Shown here one piece after another: positions 25,668 through 34,916 of a DNA stretch of 64,000 bases. The notes beneath the pieces were generated by a model. The model made no database searches, had not been told where the DNA came from, and was given only the letters and a program-made list of their open reading frames with translations. Position 1 is the first letter of the stretch. Each line of letters starts with the position of its first letter. Both the position numbers and the translations under genes were made by a program. The stretch lies in assembly GCA_015067995.1 (NCBI GenBank), contig SVLJ01000007.1:40403-104402 (forward strand), written 5' to 3'. The stretch comes from Oscillospiraceae bacterium (GTDB taxonomy: Bacteria; Bacillota; Clostridia; Oscillospirales; Oscillospiraceae).

Positions 25668-26846
25668 TTACTCTTCGATAAGTGCTTTGAAGATGGGCAG
25701 GCTGCGCACCAGCATGTCGTGATCCACGCAGGTGCTGATGCGGAAGAAATCCGGGCAGCCGAAGTCACCGCCGGGGACGATGAGAACGTCCTTTGCCTTG
25801 GCCCGGTCGGAGAATTCCTGTGCCGTGCCTCTGGGAGAGCGGACAAACATGTAGAAAGCGCCGTTGGGCTTGGCACACTGATAGCCGTAGGAGGTCAGCG
25901 CCTCATAGAGGGTGGTGCGGTTTCGGTCATAGGCATCCAGATCCGGGCGGATACCGGCACAGCGGCCCACTACCAGCTGCTGCAGGGAGGGAGCACACAC
26001 ATGGCCGATGATTCGGGCGGCGCCTGCGCCCGCGGCATAGAGGGCAGCGCTGTCGGCGGCACAGTCGGGTACGCAGAAGTAGCCAATGCGCTCGCCGGGA
26101 AGGGACAGAGACTTGGAATAGGAATAGCAGATCACCGTATTGGGATAGATGCCGGGGATGTAAGGCACCTCAACACCGTCATACACCAGCTCGCGATAGG
26201 GTTCGTCTGCCAGAATGTAAATGGGGTGGCCGAATTCCTCACTCTTGCGGGTGAGGATGGCAGCCAGCGCCGTCAGGGTCTCCCGGGTATAGACCACGCC
26301 GGAGGGATTGTTGGGAGAGTTGACGATGACGGCCTGAGTATGGGAGGTCAGAGCGGCCTCCAGCGCATCCATGCGGATCTGGAAAGCCTCCTCATCAGCG
26401 GGTACCACCACCAGCTTTGCGCCACTGCTTTCCACAAAGGGGCGATACTCCGGGAAGAAGGGAGCGATGGCCACGATCTCCGCATTCTCCACTGTTAAAG
26501 CCCGGATCATGGCAATAAGAGCAGGCGCGGCACCGCAGGTAAAGTAGATGTTTTCAGGCCGCAGTCCGGCGTGATAGCGGGCGTTGAGGTCGTCGGCCAC
26601 GGACTTTCGTGGATCTATGGCTCCGGGGGCAGGGGTGTAACTGTGGACAGACAGGGGAGATTCCTTTCCCACGATGGAAAGAAATGCATCCTTCACATCC
26701 TCCGGTGCGGGGATAGAGGGATTCCCCAGAGAAAAGTCGAAGACATTCTCTCTGCCTACCATGGCGGCGCGTTTCAGGCCGTATTCAAACAGATCCCGGA
26801 TACAGGAACGTTTGGAGCCGAGCTCGTGCATTTTCTGATTGATCAT
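25668..26846 (-). CDS. Pyridoxal phosphate-dependent aminotransferase (class I/II)
   Basis: A 392-residue fold-type I aminotransferase. Features are FDFSLGNPS near the N-terminus, NSPNNPSGVVY, ILADEPYREL with the Asp that contacts the pyridine nitrogen, and YSYSKSLSLPGERIGY with the PLP-binding lysine. It is close to the aspartate/aromatic aminotransferase subgroup, but substrate cannot be assigned. It has its own GGAGATAAG site and is followed by the convergent terminator. Confidence 0.92.
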   Translation of the reverse strand: MINQKMHELGSKRSCIRDLFEYGLKRAAMVGRENVFDFSLGNPSIPAPEDVKDAFLSIVGKESPLSVHSYTPAPGAIDPRKSVADDLNARYHAGLRPENIYFTCGAAPALIAMIRALTVENAEIVAIAPFFPEYRPFVESSGAKLVVVPADEEAFQIRMDALEAALTSHTQAVIVNSPNNPSGVVYTRETLTALAAILTRKSEEFGHPIYILADEPYRELVYDGVEVPYIPGIYPNTVICYSYSKSLSLPGERIGYFCVPDCAADSAALYAAGAGAARIIGHVCAPSLQQLVVGRCAGIRPDLDAYDRNRTTLYEALTSYGYQCAKPNGAFYMFVRSPRGTAQEFSDRAKAKDVLIVPGGDFGCPDFFRISTCVDHDMLVRSLPIFKALIEE

Positions 26847-26908
26847 AATGGCTTATCTCCTTCCGCAACGGCCGAAGGTCGTTGATGCTACTGTGTTGAA
26901 AAAGAGGA

Positions 26909-27295
26909 TCAGTTCCAGTGAAGGGTATATTTACCGGAGGCGGAGCGGAAACGGATGACGAGGGTATAGGGACGGCCCTTTTCCGCAGACACCGCTCCGT
27001 TCTGGACAGCACTGTCCAGAACCAGCAGCTGTGTGCCATGATCCAAAAGCGCTGCAGATACCTCGCCCCGGGTCAGTTCCGGAGAAAAAGCAAAATGAAA
27101 TGTTCTGCTCTCCGGAAAGCGCACCACACGTTTGATCTGGCCGGTGCAGGCGGTGAAAGAGGCCTCACGTCCCTGCCGTGTACCTATAAAGGCCAGAGCG
27201 CGTTTGGAACTGAGAATCAGAAAGCCGTTGGTGTATAATACCCAGAACGCAATGATGAGAAACAGGGGCAGAAGAACAAAATGTGCACCATCCAT
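26909..27295 (-). CDS. Hypothetical membrane-anchored protein (128 aa)
   Basis: A 128-residue protein with one N-terminal membrane segment (FVLLPLFLIIAFWVLYTNGF, about 6-25). A soluble part rich in beta strands follows; it begins LSSKRALAFIGTR and ends YTLVIRFRSASGKYTLHWN. No family is recognised. AAAGGAG precedes the ATG. It lies between the ketopantoate reductase-like and aminotransferase genes, all in one direction. Confidence 0.7.
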   Translation of the reverse strand: MDGAHFVLLPLFLIIAFWVLYTNGFLILSSKRALAFIGTRQGREASFTACTGQIKRVVRFPESRTFHFAFSPELTRGEVSAALLDHGTQLLVLDSAVQNGAVSAEKGRPYTLVIRFRSASGKYTLHWN

Positions 27296-27326
27296 GACAG
27301 CTACTCCTTTCTGCTTGAGGGACCGC

Positions 27327-28262
27327 TCAGAACCGGGCGGCGATCTCCTTCAGTGCGGCGTAATACTTCTGCGTCATGGGTACTTCCACGCCAAGCTCTG
27401 CCGCCATGCGAACCACATCGCCGCAGAAAACCTCCAGCTCGCCGGCGCGGCCTGCGGCGAAATCGCGGCCCAGGGAGCTGTCGGAATCGTCGCTGGTTTT
27501 GAGGATGCGGCGCAGCTGCTTCTCAGGCAGATCCTCCGTCAGCGCGACGCCGGAGGCAACGCCTACTTTCCAGGACTCGGTGAGCAGAGCGCGGGAATCC
27601 TCCACGCGGCTCTCGTTGGCTTTGATGCCGCCGATGGTGCAGCCCCAGCGGGCGGTAGCCACATTGTATGCACAGTTGAGGACGTATTTCGTCCAGATGG
27701 CTGCTGCAACGTCTTCCACAGCCTTGCACTGGATACCGGCATCCATAAACAGGGCGGCTGTCTCTTCCGCTTTGGCCTGTTCTGCAGCGTCAAACACCTG
27801 AGAGCCGATGGAAAGCTCAGTGAATTTGCCCTGCTGGGTAATGGAGAAGTCCCGGCCTGCACCGGAGACAGTGTAGATCACGCAGCCCAGCACCGTGCCG
27901 GTGGGCAGAATGGTGCGCAGCCTTTTGGCGGCGGTGACGCCGTTCATCACCGGCAGCACCACGGTATCGGGGCCGACAATGGGCATAATCTGCTGTGCAG
28001 CGGCTTCCAGCGCATCGTTCTTTACGCACACCAGAACAAGATCCTGCACCGGCAGGCCGGTAGGATCGTCGGTGACAACAGTGGGCTTCACGGTGAACTC
28101 GCCGTAGGCATCGGAATGGAGGGTCAGGCCGTTGGTGCGAAGATGCTCTGCCCGGGGGCCTCGGGCAATGAGGCTGACATCGTCGCCGTATTGACGGATC
28201 AGCACGCCGGAGAGCAGTCCGCCGACGCCGCCGATGCCTACAACCGTAATCTTTTTCGCCAT
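27327..28262 (-). CDS. Ketopantoate reductase family protein
   Basis: A 311-residue NAD(P)-dependent dehydrogenase of the ApbA/PanE family. It has an N-terminal Rossmann motif VVGIGGVGGLLSGVL, the conserved CVKN and VLPVMNGV segments, and a helical C-terminal domain with WTKYVLNCAYN. PanE reduces 2-dehydropantoate to pantoate in CoA synthesis. Many paralogues have other substrates and no other pantothenate gene is nearby, so the role is uncertain. The ATG at 28262 is preceded by AGGAGGA; upstream open frame is not coding. Confidence 0.88.
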   Translation of the reverse strand: MAKKITVVGIGGVGGLLSGVLIRQYGDDVSLIARGPRAEHLRTNGLTLHSDAYGEFTVKPTVVTDDPTGLPVQDLVLVCVKNDALEAAAQQIMPIVGPDTVVLPVMNGVTAAKRLRTILPTGTVLGCVIYTVSGAGRDFSITQQGKFTELSIGSQVFDAAEQAKAEETAALFMDAGIQCKAVEDVAAAIWTKYVLNCAYNVATARWGCTIGGIKANESRVEDSRALLTESWKVGVASGVALTEDLPEKQLRRILKTSDDSDSSLGRDFAAGRAGELEVFCGDVVRMAAELGVEVPMTQKYYAALKEIAARF

Positions 28263-28425
28263 AAAGAATCCTCCTGCGGCAGACACCGCGCTGAATTTTG
28301 AAATTACGCACATCATAACAGAAATCAGGGAAAAAGAAAAGAGGATTGGCAGGCTTTTCCTTCGTTGCAATGAGAAGATGGATATGGTAGCATGAGGAAA
28401 ACGTTCTGCAAAGGGAGGAGTTCCT

Positions 28426-29520
28426 GTGAAAAACACACTGGGTTTTGGCTTTTTACGGCTGCCCAAGGGCGCAGAGGGATATGACTGGGATGCTGTCCGT
28501 CAGATGGTGGATGTTTTTCTGGAGCGGGGCGGTCGCTATTTTGATACCTGCTATACCTATCTGGACGGCTGGAGTGAGGAGGGGATCCGCCGGTGTGTGA
28601 CGGAACGGTATCCCAGAGAACAGTTTCAGCTGGCAGAGAAGCTGCCGGGCTATCTCTGCAAAAGCTATGAGGATGCACAGAAATTCTTTGACGAAGAACT
28701 GAAGCGCTGCGGCGTGACATATTTTGACGTCTATATGCTCCACTGGCTGAATGCGAAGCATTATGCCATCGCGGAAGCGTATGACCAGTTCCGGTTTCTG
28801 CGTGAGAAAAAGGCAGAGGGAACGGCGAAACGCATCGGATTTTCCTATCATGACAGTGCTGCGCTGCTGGATCAGATCCTGACAGTGCATCCGGAGGTGG
28901 ATGTGGTACAGCTCCAGATCAATTATCTGGACTGGGAGTCTGCAGGAATTGAGTCCCGCAAGTGCTATGAGACCTGTGTCCGTCACGGCAAGAGGGTCAT
29001 CGTGATGGAGCCGGTTAAGGGCGGAACGCTGGCGGTGCTTCCGGAAGCGGCAGAAACGCTGCTGCGGGAGGTGCATCCGGATTGGACGCCCTCTGCCTGG
29101 GCGCTGCGGTTTGTCCGGTCCCTGCCGGAGGTGGAGATCTGCCTCAGCGGCATGAGCGCAGCGGAACAGGTGGAAGAAAACCTGCAGTCCGCAGAGCCGC
29201 TGGGGGAGAAGGAACTGGATTGCCTGCGCCGGGTGTGCGGTATGATCGAGTCGCAAACGGCGGTGGCCTGCACCGGCTGCCGGTATTGTGTCGCACATTG
29301 TCCAAAACAGATTCCCATTCCGGACTGCTTCAAAATGCTCAATGAAATTACCCGATATCCCAAGGATAACTGGAAGATACGCCCCGCGTACCGCCAGCTG
29401 ACTGCGTCAGGCGGCAAAGCCTCGGACTGCATTGGCTGCCGCAGCTGCGAAAAGTACTGCCCGCAGAAGCTGAAGATATCGGAATATCTGAAACAGGCTG
29501 CAAAAAGCCTGGAAGTATGA
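28426..29520 (+). CDS. Aldo/keto reductase with C-terminal 4Fe-4S domain
   Basis: A 364-residue protein. The aldo/keto reductase barrel (LGFGFLRLP, RYFDTCYTY, YMLHWLN) spans about residues 1-270. Two ferredoxin-type clusters follow: CTGCRYCVAHCP (282-293) and CIGCRSCEKYCP (335-346). This layout is common in anaerobes and suggests electron exchange between NAD(P)H and ferredoxin-like carriers. The substrate is unknown. The start is GTG at 28426, 7 bases after GGGAGGAG. It is divergent from the ketopantoate reductase-like gene. Confidence 0.92.
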   Translation: MKNTLGFGFLRLPKGAEGYDWDAVRQMVDVFLERGGRYFDTCYTYLDGWSEEGIRRCVTERYPREQFQLAEKLPGYLCKSYEDAQKFFDEELKRCGVTYFDVYMLHWLNAKHYAIAEAYDQFRFLREKKAEGTAKRIGFSYHDSAALLDQILTVHPEVDVVQLQINYLDWESAGIESRKCYETCVRHGKRVIVMEPVKGGTLAVLPEAAETLLREVHPDWTPSAWALRFVRSLPEVEICLSGMSAAEQVEENLQSAEPLGEKELDCLRRVCGMIESQTAVACTGCRYCVAHCPKQIPIPDCFKMLNEITRYPKDNWKIRPAYRQLTASGGKASDCIGCRSCEKYCPQKLKISEYLKQAAKSLEV

Positions 29521-29521
29521 T

Positions 29522-29550
29522 ACAAGCCCCCGCCTCAGGCGGGGGCTTGT
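29522..29550. terminator. Terminator between convergent genes
   Basis: A 13-bp perfect stem (29522-29534 with 29538-29550) rich in GC, lying between the aldo/keto reductase and the VanW-family gene. T tract is poor. Confidence 0.75.
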
Positions 29551-29559
29551 CCTGTTCTG

Positions 29560-31308
29560 TTATGCGGGAGGCAACACTTCGTCGGGCAGACTGGGCAACG
29601 CCGACGGTAATTCCGGGGGAGCGGGCGGCAGCTCGTTTACATCATCGAAGGTCGGCGTATCCGGATCGGTGATGCCCGGAGTGGGGCCAATCACCGGTAT
29701 ATCAGGAACTTCCGGCAGTGCAGGCCCCCGCGCCACGATCCGGTTACGGGATTTGTAATAGCTGTAGGATTCCTTGGTTTTGGAGATTAGGCTGCCTTCT
29801 CCATCGTACAGCTCACGGTAGGTCTGTACCTTGTGACCGGTATAGGCGGACTGTGTGACTCGCTCTGTGCCGGGCGCCATGGTGGGATCCTCTACATATT
29901 CCGTGGTCCAGTTGATCTTCTGAAGGTATTCGTATGTCATCTTGACTTGAATATCATCTACTTTGGTTCCGTAGATAGTGACCGTCAGCAGATCCTTAGG
30001 GCTGCTCTTTTGATAGCTGGTGACAATTTTAATAGGATAATCGGTGTTGTTGGTGAATTTGTACTCCGGACCGCCCCAGGAGACAGTGGCGTCCATGCCC
30101 CAGGGCATATAGGTAGTGGCATATCGGTGTGCCGTTCGGTTGTTGATTTCCAGATTGGCCAGCAGACAGCTCATGTACAGGGTAGAGGAGGTCTGGCAGA
30201 TGCCGCCGCCGATCTCATCAACCGTCTTGCCGCCCACATAGGCGGGAGCGGCCTGATAACCCCGGGCGGCAGTCCGGCGGCCGACAACTTCGTTGTAGGA
30301 AAACAGATCGCCGAAGTTCATCACATAACCGTTGATGGCTTTGGCGGAAAGCTGCACATTGGTCTTTCTGGCATCGGTACCTCCGACCTCTGTGGTATAG
30401 GTGGCCAGCACATCCCGGAACAGGACGTCCTTCAGTGTTTCGGCACTTACCGCGGCGGGAATCAGGGTCAGGGGGAAGGTGGTGTAGGCACCGGGAGCGG
30501 CAGCATCCATCAGCTGCTGTGCGGCGGCCACGTCCAGATCCACGCCGGTGATGTCCGGAATGATGGTATTGTTGACGCTGTCATACCGTGCGCTGACGGC
30601 TTCCGTCAGGAGTGCATCCCGAATCTCCTGTGCGGTGATGACCTTGGCGGGGAACACATAGGAGGGCACCACGATCTCTCTGTTGGCCGCCTCTGTCTCC
30701 AGCCGTACGGCGTTCAGAGCATTGGTCAGCTCCAGAGAACCCACTACGCGTCCGTCTCTGGGGATCAGGATCACCAGCTTGTCGCCCTCCACGGTGTATT
30801 TGGCATCTACCGGCAGCTCCATGAATTTTTTGGCCACGGTGCGGGCAGTATCCTCGCAGATGTCCTCCGCAGAGGAACTTAAGATGTAACAGGAACCGGA
30901 GCCCTGCTGCGTGGACAGGTAATAATCGTAAGCACCGGAGAGGAAGGTACTGCTGCGGCAGTCGTCATAAGCGGCCTGCGCCAGTGCGGCATAGTCGGTC
31001 TGTGCACCGTCTGGCAGCAGACCCAGCTGTTCTGCCGACAGGACGATATCGGGCTCCCCCTCTTTCTCGTCCAGCCATACAGAGAAGGTACGGCCTGTCA
31101 GCTCTGTCTTCAGCGCATTGGCAGCCTGGGATACCGTCATACCGCCTACATTTACGTTTTCAATATGGTAGCCGGGGAAGAAGGTCTGCTGCTGATCGAC
31201 CCACCAACAGCAGGCGATGTATGCGCCGCAGGCTGCCAGGATCAGCATCGTCAACAGAATGACCATAACAAGGATGATCCGACGGAGAACGGAAGGCTTT
31301 TTTTCCAT
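29560..31308 (-). CDS. VanW family protein with peptidoglycan-binding repeats
   Basis: A 582-residue cell-envelope protein. A cytoplasmic stub and a membrane anchor (about residues 10-37, ILVMVILLTMLILAACGAYI) lead to two repeats resembling PG_binding_4. The VanW domain follows (GDLFSYNEVVGRRTAARGY, GGGICQTSSTLY), then a G5-like segment and a proline-rich tail. Such proteins are thought to bind or modify peptidoglycan; VanW itself is only loosely linked to vancomycin resistance. The ATG at 31308 follows GGGAGGG; the open frame upstream is not needed. Confidence 0.9.
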   Translation of the reverse strand: MEKKPSVLRRIILVMVILLTMLILAACGAYIACCWWVDQQQTFFPGYHIENVNVGGMTVSQAANALKTELTGRTFSVWLDEKEGEPDIVLSAEQLGLLPDGAQTDYAALAQAAYDDCRSSTFLSGAYDYYLSTQQGSGSCYILSSSAEDICEDTARTVAKKFMELPVDAKYTVEGDKLVILIPRDGRVVGSLELTNALNAVRLETEAANREIVVPSYVFPAKVITAQEIRDALLTEAVSARYDSVNNTIIPDITGVDLDVAAAQQLMDAAAPGAYTTFPLTLIPAAVSAETLKDVLFRDVLATYTTEVGGTDARKTNVQLSAKAINGYVMNFGDLFSYNEVVGRRTAARGYQAAPAYVGGKTVDEIGGGICQTSSTLYMSCLLANLEINNRTAHRYATTYMPWGMDATVSWGGPEYKFTNNTDYPIKIVTSYQKSSPKDLLTVTIYGTKVDDIQVKMTYEYLQKINWTTEYVEDPTMAPGTERVTQSAYTGHKVQTYRELYDGEGSLISKTKESYSYYKSRNRIVARGPALPEVPDIPVIGPTPGITDPDTPTFDDVNELPPAPPELPSALPSLPDEVLPPA

Positions 31309-31417
31309 ATGTGTCCCTCCCAAAGCAGTTTCACCCGCCGGAAACGCGGCAGAGGAAACGATGATTTTCTTTGTTGTCATTATACTATGCTCTGGGAGGA
31401 AATGCATTACAATCCCG

Positions 31418-32251
31418 TTACAGTTCTGCTGGTTTTCGCACAGCTTTTGGGATTCGGAGAGTCAGAAGAATGGCATCCTCTGTATCCTCGCGGCTGCTCT
31501 GTGCATCTACACCGGCGCTGCGTATCATCTGCAGACCACGATCCACACTGTTGAGGAACAGCCGTACGTCTTTGATGATATATGTACGCCGTCCGGCAGG
31601 AGGTGTGGTTTGCAGAGCCTGCAGACGGGATTCAATATATCGCTCTGTCTGAGCCACGTTCAGTTCCTTCTCCGTGATGTGCCGCAGCGCTGCCAGCCGC
31701 TCCATTTCATCCTCCAGCCGCAGCAGCGCCCGGGCATGGCGTTCGGAAAGGTGATGTCTGATAATGAGCGCGGTGCAGTCCGGAGACAGGCGGCGCAGGC
31801 GCAGCTTATTGGCCACGGCGGAAGGAGAGCGCCCCAGTTTTTCCGCAGCTTCCTCCTGGGTCATGCCGCCGGAATGGATCAGAGCGGCCAGAGCGTCCGC
31901 TTCTTCCAGAAAATGCAGATCCTGACGCTGCAGATTTTCCAACAGCGCCAGCAGGGCGGACTCCTGGTCGTCGATGCGGATGGGAATGCAGGGAACTTTG
32001 GTGAGCCCTGCCAGCTTGGCTGCCCGCAGTCTTCGTTCACCTGCCACCAGCTCCCATGTGCCGTTGGTGCGGCGAACCGTCAACGGCTGCAGAATGCCGT
32101 GATGACGAATGGAGGCGGACAGCTCATCCAGTGCCTCCGGATCAAAGGTGCGCCGCGGCTGATTTGGATTGGGCAGAATTCTCCCTATAGGCAGGTAAAT
32201 GATCTCCCGCCGGGCATCATGTTCACTCATATCGGTACCCCCGCAGTTCAT
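31418..32251 (-). CDS. noc: ParB-family nucleoid occlusion-like protein (Noc-like)
   Basis: A 277-residue ParB paralogue, distinct from the parB product in this window. The ParB-N CTPase domain (NPNQPRRTFD, VAGERRLRAAKLAGL, LLENLQRQDLHFLEEA) precedes a helix-turn-helix (TQEEAAEKLGRSPSAVANKLRL) and a C-terminal domain. This organisation fits Noc, which binds sites across the chromosome and blocks Z-ring assembly over the nucleoid, but a second Spo0J is not excluded. Start at 32251 has AAGGA; an internal ATG at 32230 is possible. Confidence 0.82.
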   Translation of the reverse strand: MNCGGTDMSEHDARREIIYLPIGRILPNPNQPRRTFDPEALDELSASIRHHGILQPLTVRRTNGTWELVAGERRLRAAKLAGLTKVPCIPIRIDDQESALLALLENLQRQDLHFLEEADALAALIHSGGMTQEEAAEKLGRSPSAVANKLRLRRLSPDCTALIIRHHLSERHARALLRLEDEMERLAALRHITEKELNVAQTERYIESRLQALQTTPPAGRRTYIIKDVRLFLNSVDRGLQMIRSAGVDAQSSREDTEDAILLTLRIPKAVRKPAEL

Positions 32252-32310
32252 TGGTTTCCTTCATTGTAGTCCGGGTATACAAAAAAGTGTGGCGAAGGCT
32301 GTCGAAGGGC

Positions 32311-32355
32311 AAAAAAACCGTCGGCTTCACGCAGAAATGTGAAGCTGACGGTTTT
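32311..32355 (-). terminator. Terminator of prmA
   Basis: Stem CCGTCGGCTTCAC (32318-32330) with GTGAAGCTGACGG (32339-32351). Minus-strand T7 follows; four T also lie on the plus side. Confidence 0.85.
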
Positions 32356-32371
32356 CGGATACGGAAAGCTT

Positions 32372-33325
32372 TTACTTGCAGATGTAGCAGAACCAGCCTT
32401 CTGCGGAGTGGGTCTCCCGAATGGTGAGACCGGCTTCCTTCAGCTTGCCGGCCACTTCTTCCGCCCGGTCATCGATGATGCCGGAGCAGATGAACACACC
32501 ATCCTCTGCCAGCAGAGGACGTACGGCAGGAGCCAGTGCGATGATAACGTCTGCCACGATGTTGGCCAGCACCACCTGATAGCCGGTGCCGATCTTCTCC
32601 CGGAGGCGGCGGTTGGAGAGGATATCGCCGATCTCTACCTGATAGACGGAAGGATCCACGCCATTGAGAGCGGCGTTTTCGTAAGCGACGGCCTTGCACT
32701 TTTCGTCAATATCGCATGCGAAAGCGGTTTTTGCACCCAGCTTCAGAGCAGCAATGGACAGGATACCGCTGCCGCAGCCCAGATCCAGTGCCCGGTCACC
32801 ATTCTTTACGGTTTTTTCCAGCGCCTTCAGACACAGCCGGGTGGTAGCGTGGCTGCCGGTGCCGAAGGTGAGGCCGGGGTTCAAAATCAGGGGTACCCGG
32901 CCGTTGGCCTCTGCCTGCAGCCACTCGGGGATGACGGTGAGACGGTCGCCGATCTCCATGGGCTTATAATACTGCTTCCAGTTGTTCTCCCAATCGGCGT
33001 CCTGGAGATTGTCCAGCGTCATCAGCAGAGTGCCGTGGCCGGGATGCTCCTTCTTGTACTGGGACAGGGCAATGCGCACGCTGCCCATCTGGGCGTAGCC
33101 GGCCTCGCTGTCCTCCAGATAAAAGGTGACCCGGGACTTGCCCTGCATCTGCTTCTCCAGATCCTCGTCCACGTAATCCCAGTACTGACGGTTGTTTTCC
33201 AGAAAATCGTGGAAATCTGTTTCGTCATCAATGACCACGCTGTCGATGCCCTGGGCAGAGAGGAAGGAAACCAGTCCGTCCAGACCGGCATGATTGGTAT
33301 CAATGTGTACTTCCAGCCACTTCAT
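32372..33325 (-). CDS. prmA: Ribosomal protein L11 methyltransferase
   Basis: A 317-residue PrmA. The N-terminal L11-recognition domain (MKWLEVHIDTNHAGLDGL) is followed by a class I SAM methyltransferase domain with LDLGCGSGILSIAALKLGA and the LANIVADVI motif. It trimethylates L11 on several amino groups. The ATG at 33325 is preceded by AGGAGG. A hairpin at 33359-33386 separates it from degV upstream. Confidence 0.94.
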   Translation of the reverse strand: MKWLEVHIDTNHAGLDGLVSFLSAQGIDSVVIDDETDFHDFLENNRQYWDYVDEDLEKQMQGKSRVTFYLEDSEAGYAQMGSVRIALSQYKKEHPGHGTLLMTLDNLQDADWENNWKQYYKPMEIGDRLTVIPEWLQAEANGRVPLILNPGLTFGTGSHATTRLCLKALEKTVKNGDRALDLGCGSGILSIAALKLGAKTAFACDIDEKCKAVAYENAALNGVDPSVYQVEIGDILSNRRLREKIGTGYQVVLANIVADVIIALAPAVRPLLAEDGVFICSGIIDDRAEEVAGKLKEAGLTIRETHSAEGWFCYICK

Positions 33326-33358
33326 GGTGTGACCTCCTGTGTTGATGGTATTCAAGGA

Positions 33359-33386
33359 ATACGGGGAGCGGAATCGCTCCCCGTAT
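33359..33386 (-). terminator. Hairpin between degV and prmA
   Basis: A perfect 12-bp stem (33359-33370 with 33375-33386) with a GAAT loop, 13 bases past the degV stop. No T tract follows on the minus strand, so it may be a processing or weak termination site. Confidence 0.5.
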
Positions 33387-33399
33387 GTTCGGTATGTCC

Positions 33400-34266
33400 T
33401 CAGCGCTTGCTGCCCACAAAGAACAGGGCAACGACGCCTGCACCGGTATGGGCGCCGATGACGGGGCCCACATAGTTGATGACCACGTTCTTTACGCCGA
33501 AGCGGCTGCGCAGCTCGTTTGCCAGAAGATTTACATCCTCCTCACAGTCACCGTGGCTGATGAAGATGGTCTCCGCGTCGGTGACGGTTTTGCCCATCTC
33601 GTCTGCCAGAGCCAGCAGGGAAGCCTTGCGGCCGCGTGCCTTGCTGACAGAGGTCAGGTGCCCTCCGTTATCCACATGCAGCACCGGCTTAATGGCCAGC
33701 ATGGTGCCCAGCAATGCCGTGGCAGAGTTGACACGACCGCCCCGCTTCAGGTGATTCAAATCGTCCACGGTAAACCAGTGACAGATGTTCAGCTTGGTTT
33801 TTTCGGCATAGTCGCGGACTTCGTCCACGGTCTTGCCGGACTTCTGCTGCTGTGCGCACAGATAGACAAGCAGACCCTGACCCATGGAGGCTGCCAGTGT
33901 ATCCACCACATGAATCTTTGCATCGGGGAACTCTGTGCGCAGACCTTCGGCGGCAATACAGGCGGACTGATGGGTGGTGGAAAGGGCGGATGAGAAAGCC
34001 AGATACAGAATATCCTTCCCATCTGCCAGAATGGACCGCAGGACCTCTTCAAAGGTTCCCACATTGATGGCGGAGGTGGTGGGCATATTGCCGGAACGGA
34101 TATGGGCATAGAAATCCTTGGGGGTGATTTCCCGGCCGTCCAGATAGTTGTGGTATTCCTTGTCATTCATCAAAAGAGTCAAGGGAATGGAAACAATACC
34201 CAGTTCGTCAGCCATCTGTGCCGTCAGATCACAGCAACTGTCAGTCAAAATCACATAATCACGCAT
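33400..34266 (-). CDS. DegV family fatty acid-binding protein
   Basis: A 288-residue DegV/FakB protein. The N-terminal ILTDSCCDL motif and the GNMPTTSAIN and DTLAASMGQGLLV segments line the fatty acid pocket. In the Fak system these proteins present exogenous fatty acids to the kinase FakA; no fakA is in the window. Its ATG overlaps the stop of the DUF1836 gene, so the two are probably coupled. Confidence 0.92.
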   Translation of the reverse strand: MRDYVILTDSCCDLTAQMADELGIVSIPLTLLMNDKEYHNYLDGREITPKDFYAHIRSGNMPTTSAINVGTFEEVLRSILADGKDILYLAFSSALSTTHQSACIAAEGLRTEFPDAKIHVVDTLAASMGQGLLVYLCAQQQKSGKTVDEVRDYAEKTKLNICHWFTVDDLNHLKRGGRVNSATALLGTMLAIKPVLHVDNGGHLTSVSKARGRKASLLALADEMGKTVTDAETIFISHGDCEEDVNLLANELRSRFGVKNVVINYVGPVIGAHTGAGVVALFFVGSKR

Positions 34267-34826
34267 CAGCGATCCTCCTTCTTGGCCTTGACGGCCTTCT
34301 TTTTGGCGGTCGATTCCTGAGGCGCGGTTTCCCGCAGCCGGGCTACATAATAGCTGCTGGCCAGTCCCGCTGCATAGCTCATCAGGGCAAAGCGTACGGC
34401 TGCGTCTGCCACGCGTTCTTCATCCGGAAAGCGTTCCATCTCATCCGCAATGCGGTTCATGGCCTCGGACAGACTTTCCCGGAATCGCTCATAACCTGCC
34501 TGCACACTGGGCTGCTGGCGCAGCTGTGCTTCCAATGTCACGCCCATGTCTTTGGTGGACATGACCCGCTTAAGAATGCAGATCACCGTCAGATAGGCCA
34601 GATGCTCCTGACTGTACTTTTTGCCCTCGGCCCGGGGAACCAGACCGCCCTTGGTATAGTTGTTGACCATGGCAGAGGTCAGACCGTCATCATCCTCAAA
34701 ACGAAGGACCTGACGATCCATATAGGACAGCACCTGATCCATGTACAGCGGGAAATCGGGGAATTGCTCCCAGCTGACCGGCAGGTGGGTCCTCAGCTGT
34801 TCCATCAGCTGAACCAATTCGTCCAT
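34266..34826 (-). CDS. DUF1836 domain protein, putative MerR-like regulator
   Basis: A 186-residue DUF1836 protein. The conserved core runs from FPDFPLYMDQVLSYMDR through LTSAMVNNYTKGGLVPRAEG to KYSQEHLAYLTVICILKRV, a MerR-like winged-helix arrangement. The C-terminal part is helical and ends in a basic tail (TAKKKAVKAKKEDR). DUF1836 proteins are widespread in Firmicutes and of unknown function; DNA binding is inferred from the fold. An inverted repeat over its own -35 box (34874-34890) could be its operator. It is coupled to degV. Confidence 0.85.
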   Translation of the reverse strand: MDELVQLMEQLRTHLPVSWEQFPDFPLYMDQVLSYMDRQVLRFEDDDGLTSAMVNNYTKGGLVPRAEGKKYSQEHLAYLTVICILKRVMSTKDMGVTLEAQLRQQPSVQAGYERFRESLSEAMNRIADEMERFPDEERVADAAVRFALMSYAAGLASSYYVARLRETAPQESTAKKKAVKAKKEDR

Positions 34827-34857
34827 GGAAGCCTCCTGTATTACAAAATTATCTACC

Positions 34858-34890
34858 AGTATATCACTAAAATATGGTTTTGTAAACCAT
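34858..34890 (-). promoter_or_regulatory. Promoter of DUF1836-degV with overlapping inverted repeat
   Basis: Minus-strand TTTACA (34886-34881), 17-base spacer and TATACT (34863-34858). A perfect 7-bp inverted repeat ATGGTTT-TGT-AAACCAT (34874-34890) covers the -35 box, as expected for an operator. Confidence 0.65.
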
Positions 34891-34916
34891 GTTCTAAAGC
34901 AAACAGAACTGCGTCC

